Positions 59,966 to 64,000 of a stretch of 64,000 nucleotides of DNA are shown piece by piece. The notes under the pieces are model-generated. The model made no database searches. It worked only from the letters and a program-made list of their open reading frames with translations, and had not been told where the DNA came from. The translations under genes and the position numbers were made by a program. The stretch lies in NCBI RefSeq assembly GCF_036227125.1, contig NZ_CP109435.1, positions 7,254,001 to 7,318,000 of the forward strand, written 5' to 3'. The DNA comes from Streptomyces sp. NBC_01485. GTDB lineage: Bacteria > Actinomycetota > Actinomycetes > Streptomycetales > Streptomycetaceae. Numbering within the stretch: position 1 is the first letter of the stretch; each line of letters opens with the position of its first letter.

Positions 59966-60769
59966 ATGCGTGCGCCCCGGGTGACCTCGAATCCCTTTGT
60001 CGGGCTTCATTACGACGACAGCCCCCTTCTTCTGCCCAATGCCTGGGACCATGCCTCCGCGCTGGTCATGGCGGGGGAGGGGTTTCCGGCGGTTGGTACG
60101 ACGAGTCTGGCGGTGGCGGCGGGGGTGGGGTTGCCGGATGGAGCGGCGGCGACGCGTGACGAGACTCTGAGGCTCGCGTTGGTGTTGGGCTCGCAGCCCT
60201 TTCTGCTGTCCGTCGACGCGGAAGGCGGGTTCAGCGACGATCCGGACGAGGTGGCGGAGTTCGCGCGTCAGCTTGCGGGGGTGGGGGCGGTCGGGATCAA
60301 TCTGGAGGACGGGTCGGGGCCGGTAGATAGGCACGTTGCGAAGATCGCCGCCGTCAAGTCGGCCGTGCCCGATCTGTTCGTCAACGCCCGCACGGACACG
60401 TACTGGCTCGGCGAACACGATGAAACCGAGACGCTGTTGCGCCTCGACGCCTACCAACAGGCGGGAGCCGATGGCGTGTTCGTGCCTGGTATGACCGACG
60501 CCCGGGAGATCGCCGCGCTGGTGGCACGGCTCGATGTTCCCCTCAACGTCCTCTACTCACCGGCCGGTCCCACCGTTCCCCACCTTGCCGACCTGGGGGT
60601 GAGCCGCGTCAGCCTCGGCTCGTATCTCTACCGACGCGCCCTGGGCGCGGCGCTCGAGGCGGTCGACGAGATTCGTGCGGGGCGCAGGCCGGCGGGTGCT
60701 GGTCGTACGCCGGCTTACGACGACGTGCAGAGGCTTACCGGGTGTCGTCCTCGCGCGGCCAGTGGGTGA
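59966..60769 (+). CDS. Isocitrate lyase/PEP mutase superfamily enzyme
   Basis: 267 aa. Begins VTSNPFVGLHYDDSPLLLPNAWDHASA. Superfamily motifs: GTTSLAVAAGVGLPDG, LSVDAEGGFSDDPDEVAEFA with metal-binding acids, GINLEDG, and LFVNARTDTYWLG. These enzymes form or break C-C or C-P bonds of 2-oxoacids or phosphonopyruvate via Mg-enolates; the KKCGH loop of true isocitrate lyases is absent, so oxaloacetase/lyase-type activity on a small acid is likelier. ATG 59966 fits both conservation and the -10 box. Its 3' end overlaps the TetR remnant. Confidence 0.88.
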   Translation: MRAPRVTSNPFVGLHYDDSPLLLPNAWDHASALVMAGEGFPAVGTTSLAVAAGVGLPDGAAATRDETLRLALVLGSQPFLLSVDAEGGFSDDPDEVAEFARQLAGVGAVGINLEDGSGPVDRHVAKIAAVKSAVPDLFVNARTDTYWLGEHDETETLLRLDAYQQAGADGVFVPGMTDAREIAALVARLDVPLNVLYSPAGPTVPHLADLGVSRVSLGSYLYRRALGAALEAVDEIRAGRRPAGAGRTPAYDDVQRLTGCRPRAASG

Positions 60770-60995
60770 GTGCCATGTGCAGGGCGTCGATCGCCTTGTC
60801 CCACGATCGCTGTACGTCCCGGGGGTGCGCCGAAGCCGCCGCCGGCCTCCAGCATGCAGTAGCCGTGAAACGTGCTGCGCAACAGGCGGACCGCGTCGGT
60901 GAGGTTGAGATGCTGACGTTGTCGAAGCCGGCCTCGTCGGCCAGTTCGGCGGCGGCTTCGACGAGGCGGTCGGTGGTGAGGCCGACTCGTGGCAT
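60735..60995 (-). pseudogene. TetR-family regulator with internal deletion and frameshift
   Basis: The first 26 codons (VGLTTDRLVEAAAELADEAG, FDNVSIS) are a normal TetR start; then roughly 130 codons are missing. The C-terminal segment DAVRLLRSTFHGYCMLEAGG is in another frame, and the last part (QRSWDKAIDALHMALTHWP) returns to the first frame. Both ends fit one TetR/WHG-type protein of about 200 residues. Its stop lies inside the 3' end of the PEP-mutase-family gene. Confidence 0.75.
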
Positions 60996-61145
60996 GGGTG
61001 ACCGCCTTGTGTGTGCTCGGAGCTGGAGGTACTGGGCAGGATCTTAAGGCTTCCGCAGGTGGGAGGCCGGGTGCGGGCTCTGGTAACGTGCCGCGACGCA
61101 CGCCGGGGGCGGCGCGGGGTGAGGTACTGCCAGTGATGTTCAGGG

Positions 61146-61628
61146 GTGGGGATTTTGCGTGACTTTGTCAGCCGACGCTCGGGGAGGGCGTCGGTGGTGG
61201 TGTTCCTCGCCGTGTTGTGCGTGGCCGGATGCTCGGCCGGTGGCGATGCGGGCTCTGAGAAGCAGGTCGATGAGGTGCCTTCGCCCACGAGTTCTGCTTC
61301 CGTCACGAGTTCCGTTTCGGTTTCTCCTTCGGCGAGCGTCGCGCCGAGTTCTTCCGTGTCCGTGTCCGCGGCTGCCTCGCCTGCGCCAGCGGCATCGAAG
61401 ACCGTAGTCGCGCGGAGGACCGCCGGGTCCCGTACGGCCGATGGGCGATCGGGAGGGTCTGGTGGGTCTGGTGGGGCGGATGCCATCCCGCAGAACCCCA
61501 ACCGTGGGTCGAATCCGTCGCCCGCGCCGCCGCGTCCGGCCCCGACTCCGGAGTGGTCCTCGGCCGAATGGCGGCCGGGTGATCCGGCCGAGACGGCGAT
61601 TGCGGGATCGGGCGACGGTCAGGGCTGA
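61146..61628 (+). CDS. Ser/Pro-rich lipoprotein
   Basis: 160 aa; GTG 61146. Signal with lipobox SVVVFLAVLCVAGC, then a low-complexity mature part: repeated SVSVSPSASVAPSS, GGSGGSGGAD, and PSPAPPRPAPTPEW. It is likely anchored to the outer face of the membrane with an extended chain that spans the wall. No folded domain is visible and there is no known function. It lies 127 nt before the next membrane-protein gene, same direction. Confidence 0.72.
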   Translation: MGILRDFVSRRSGRASVVVFLAVLCVAGCSAGGDAGSEKQVDEVPSPTSSASVTSSVSVSPSASVAPSSSVSVSAAASPAPAASKTVVARRTAGSRTADGRSGGSGGSGGADAIPQNPNRGSNPSPAPPRPAPTPEWSSAEWRPGDPAETAIAGSGDGQG

Positions 61629-61754
61629 ACTGCACTGCACTGCGCTGCACCGCACCGCACCCGGCTGAGTCACGCCGGGCGTCGTATGTTCCCGAAATAG
61701 CCCGCAGCGCAACCCCGCAAGACAACTTCGCAGCACAGAAAGGCGCGCATACCC

Positions 61755-62888
61755 GTGGTTGACAGATCCCCTCAAGAGCCCGGAGACAGATCGTCCATAT
61801 CCGATGAGGAATGGCGGGCGTTCGTCGAGGAGAGCGAGCGTGGGGCTGCCGCGTCCGCGCCGAAGGAGCCCTCGGCCCGGGCCCGTATGGTCACCGAGCG
61901 GTTGCGGGGCCAGGGTGAGCCCGAGGGGTGGCGGACCGGGCCCGCCTGGCGGGAGATGGACGGACGCGCTGGGCGGCGGCGGAAGATGTGGTCCGCTCTC
62001 GGAGTGGCCGTGGCGCTCGGTGTGGTAGTGCTGTCGATAAAGCCCTCGTTGTTGCCCGGTGACCCGCTCGGCATGGGGGAGCCGGAGGTCGCCGCCGTGT
62101 CGCCGCTGCCCGCCGAGACCGCCGCTCCGACCGGTGCGCCCGCCGCCGCACCCGAGCAGATTCCCACCCTCGACAGGCCGTTCGCCGGTTCCCCGGCCCT
62201 GAGTTGGGCCGACGGCGAGGCCGGTATCGTCCTGCCGGCCGCGACGGCCCTCGGGTCGGTTTCTAAGGAACGGGTCGCGCAGGCACTGGAGTTGACCAGG
62301 AAACTGCTGGTCGGTGCGAACCTCGACCCGAAGGTGCTGCGTGGCGAACGTCCCACCGTCGCGCTCTCGGTGCTCGACCCCAAGCAACCGGACGTCCTCG
62401 ACGACCTGAACACCTCCCTCCGCACGCCGGACAAGGCGCATGACCCGCTGTCGCTGTTCAGCCGGTTCGACCCCGACGAGGTCCGGGTCGTGGGCGACGT
62501 GGTCAAGACGCGGGGGCGGGTGACCTTCAAGAAGGGCGAGTTCGCCGGCGTCGCCGTGCACGCCGACTACACCTTCGTCTATCCCGTCCGCCTCGCCGAC
62601 GGCTCGTCCGAGGTCACCCGCACGATCGTGCGGCGCGTGATCGACGTCGAACTCTCCGACCCCGCGCACTACGACATCACGTCCGGACGACTGGTCCTCC
62701 GCGCCTACAACCGTGAACTCGGCAACTCGGCCTGTGACGTCTACGACGGTTTCCTGCACCCGCAGTTCATGACGGCCGCGCCCACGGGACCCGAGCCGAC
62801 CGGCCCGACCGCGGATCCGTACGACCGCAGCAAGAACGTCGGTGAGGGCGACGAGTCCGACAGTTGTGGAACCGTCTCCCGCGTCTGA
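61755..62888 (+). CDS. Single-span membrane protein, conserved in Streptomyces, unknown function
   Basis: 377 aa from GTG 61755 (AGAAAGG upstream). Cytoplasmic N-terminus (SISDEEWRAFVEESERGAA, about 75 residues), one membrane helix (79-96, WSALGVAVALGVVVLSI), an Ala/Pro linker, then an extracellular domain from about 135 (TLDRPFAGSPALSWADGEAG, VSKERVAQALELTRKLLVGA, LDPKQPDVLDDLNTSLR, VHADYTFVYPVRLADGSSEV). Two cysteines occur (SACDVYDGF, SCGTVSRV). The architecture suggests envelope function. I recall it as a conserved hypothetical only. Confidence 0.78.
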   Translation: MVDRSPQEPGDRSSISDEEWRAFVEESERGAAASAPKEPSARARMVTERLRGQGEPEGWRTGPAWREMDGRAGRRRKMWSALGVAVALGVVVLSIKPSLLPGDPLGMGEPEVAAVSPLPAETAAPTGAPAAAPEQIPTLDRPFAGSPALSWADGEAGIVLPAATALGSVSKERVAQALELTRKLLVGANLDPKVLRGERPTVALSVLDPKQPDVLDDLNTSLRTPDKAHDPLSLFSRFDPDEVRVVGDVVKTRGRVTFKKGEFAGVAVHADYTFVYPVRLADGSSEVTRTIVRRVIDVELSDPAHYDITSGRLVLRAYNRELGNSACDVYDGFLHPQFMTAAPTGPEPTGPTADPYDRSKNVGEGDESDSCGTVSRV

Positions 62889-62890
62889 GT

Positions 62891-62984
62891 CCGGATCGGG
62901 CACCGCGCGATCATCAGCGCCGGGGCCGTGGTCACCGCCGACGTGCCCGACTACGGGATCGTCGGCGGCAACCCGGCCCCGAGG
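62891..62984 (+). pseudogene. Hexapeptide-repeat acetyltransferase remnant
   Basis: About 31 codons, IGHRAIISAGAVVTADVPDY and GIVGGNPA, match the terminal coil and C-terminus of left-handed beta-helix acetyltransferases (CatB/maltose acetyltransferase type). No other part of the gene is present. A 13-bp repeat CTCAGCCGATCGG sits at 62985-62997 and again at 63012-63024, the end of the next gene. Confidence 0.65.
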
Positions 62985-63012
62985 CTCAGCCGATCGGACT
63001 CGGGCGAGCGTC

Positions 63013-64000
63013 TCAGCCGATCGGCGCGTACAGCACGCCCAGCTTGTCCAGCTCGTCGCCCGCGCGGCCCGTGAAGCCGACGATCTGCCAGCCGGACGGG
63101 GCGGTGAACGTGGCCGTGTCGGTCGTCGCCGTGCCGGAGGACACCGTGCGGCCCTTGTCCGTCGTGAACGCCGCCGAGAAGATCCTTGTACGGCCGTCCT
63201 TCTGACCCTGCGTCACCTTCACCGAGGTGAGGTGCTCGCCCGTCGCCAGCGTCAGCGACGTCGCCGTGCCGCCCGTGCCGCCATGGGTGAGCGTCGTACC
63301 GCCGTCGTGGGTCAGCGCCACGGAGTCCAGACGGGCCCCGCCCCGCAGGGTCAGCGTGCGCGGAGCCGGGGTGGCCGGCAGGTCGTCCGCGTCGTTGAAC
63401 GCCGTGCCGTGCGGGCCGCCGATGAAGTCACTCGCCCGCAGAGCCGAGTTGAGGGTGTAGGAGAAGTCGACCGTGTGCGGGAAGTGGTCCGAGAGGTTGC
63501 CGCCCGCGGAGTCCAGGAACGACGCCCACTCGTTGTTGTAGCGGGTCGCGTTGAGGGTCAGGAGCTTGCTGCCCCGGTAGAAGAACTTGTCCACGACCTC
63601 GCAGTCGTTCGTCGGCGCGGTCGTCGGGCACAGCAGCGCGTCCGCGCCCTGGGTGGGCCGCGTGCCGCCCTTCGCCAGCTTCACCCACGCGTCCGTGAGG
63701 CCGTTCTCGTCGGCGAGGGTGCGGATGTTGTCTCCGGCGCGGGTGTAGCGCGTGTTGGTGTCACCCATCACGAGCACCGCGTTGCCGGACGAGTTCGCCT
63801 GGATGAAGTCCGACAACTGCTCGACGTTGGCGCGTCGGGCGGCCATCGCGTCGTCCGTCGCGTCGGCGTTGGTGTGGACGTTGTACAGGTCCAGGAAGAC
63901 GCCCTCGGCCAACCGGACCCGGGCCAGCGTGAAACCCTTCGGGGTAAGGCAGTTGGTGCCCGTGCAGGCGTTCCACCGCACCCGCTCGAAGTCCTGGAAG
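63013..64000 (-). CDS. Endonuclease/exonuclease/phosphatase domain with C-terminal jacalin-like lectin (N-terminus beyond window)
   Basis: The last about 329 residues of a secreted-type phosphodiesterase. The DNase I/sphingomyelinase-like core shows LYNVHTNADATDDAMAARRA, VLVMGDTNTRYTRAGDNIRT, VDKFFYRGSKLLTLNATRYN, and SDHFPHTVDFSY with the catalytic His. The C-terminal domain (GGPHGTAFNDADD, RTLTLRGGARLDSVALTHDG, GWQIVGFTGRAGDELDKLGV) is jacalin-like, a mannose-type lectin fold. Bacterial relatives combine such modules for extracellular nucleic acid or phospholipid hydrolysis. Substrate unknown. The gene continues past the right edge. Confidence 0.87.
   Translation of the reverse strand, partial: FQDFERVRWNACTGTNCLTPKGFTLARVRLAEGVFLDLYNVHTNADATDDAMAARRANVEQLSDFIQANSSGNAVLVMGDTNTRYTRAGDNIRTLADENGLTDAWVKLAKGGTRPTQGADALLCPTTAPTNDCEVVDKFFYRGSKLLTLNATRYNNEWASFLDSAGGNLSDHFPHTVDFSYTLNSALRASDFIGGPHGTAFNDADDLPATPAPRTLTLRGGARLDSVALTHDGGTTLTHGGTGGTATSLTLATGEHLTSVKVTQGQKDGRTRIFSAAFTTDKGRTVSSGTATTDTATFTAPSGWQIVGFTGRAGDELDKLGVLYAPIG

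Noticed and set aside
41500..60900. Accessory region considered as a prophage or integrative element
   Set aside because: No integrase, phage structural or conjugation genes and no tRNA attachment site were seen.

Overview
The window is very GC-rich, with strong third-position GC bias, GTG starts, ATGA/GTGA gene overlaps, leaderless-type promoters and Streptomyces-typical families (subtilisin inhibitor of the SSI family, DUF3152 metalloprotease, SAV2148-type HEPN protein). It is almost certainly a Streptomyces chromosome, probably arm-proximal, because secreted hydrolases, decayed genes and an IS scrap are common. No rRNA, tRNA, CRISPR array or antibiotic gene cluster was seen.

Layout. 0-7.3 kb: the 3' end of an unknown gene, an SSI-type protease inhibitor, an M14 carboxypeptidase, an N-terminally truncated hemerythrin scrap, then maltooligosyltrehalose synthase (treY) and the glycogen debranching enzyme (glgX/treX). 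7.5-9.7 kb: two consecutive secreted proteins that together resemble one copper amine oxidase cut in two. 9.8-13 kb: HEPN protein, DEDDh exonuclease, APH-fold kinase. 13.1-15.7 kb: sugar ABC importer with two intact permeases and a broken binding protein. 15.8-19.7 kb: DUF3152 metalloprotease and a response regulator / sensor kinase / lipoprotein trio. 19.9-22.5 kb: IS5-type transposase scrap and an MMPL exporter.

23.6-33.1 kb is a long leftward sulfur-assimilation block: a cysteine-containing leader peptide, ferredoxin sulfite reductase, a 59-aa zinc-ribbon protein, cysH, cysC, cysD, cysN, an SsuABC-type sulfonate importer and a sirohydrochlorin chelatase-like protein. Uptake, activation, reduction and siroheme supply are therefore together, and the leader suggests cysteine-responsive attenuation. 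From memory, the gene order resembles the S. coelicolor sulfate-assimilation region.

33.3-41.4 kb holds general genes: GNAT, a secreted protein, a GAF regulator, an AidB-like dehydrogenase, a BrkB-type membrane protein, an AraC regulator and a VOC protein. 41.5-60.9 kb is a mosaic accessory region. Its centre (44-57.6 kb) carries plant cell-wall genes: LacI remnant, 2-hydroxyacid dehydrogenase, type-B carboxylesterase, MmuM, beta-strand-rich surface protein, GH43-RICIN, PL4 rhamnogalacturonan lyase, rhamnogalacturonan acetylesterase and a DUF2264 (GH154-like) protein. The edges hold gene scraps and two identical 54-bp hairpin repeats in opposite orientation, 16.6 kb apart. The right end has a PEP-mutase/isocitrate-lyase family enzyme, a lipoprotein, a membrane protein and a partial endonuclease-like phosphodiesterase with a jacalin lectin domain.

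The most novel-looking items are the split amine oxidase with an altered cofactor-site motif, the leader-controlled sulfur supra-operon with its embedded small protein, and the inverted hairpin repeats bracketing the pectin island.
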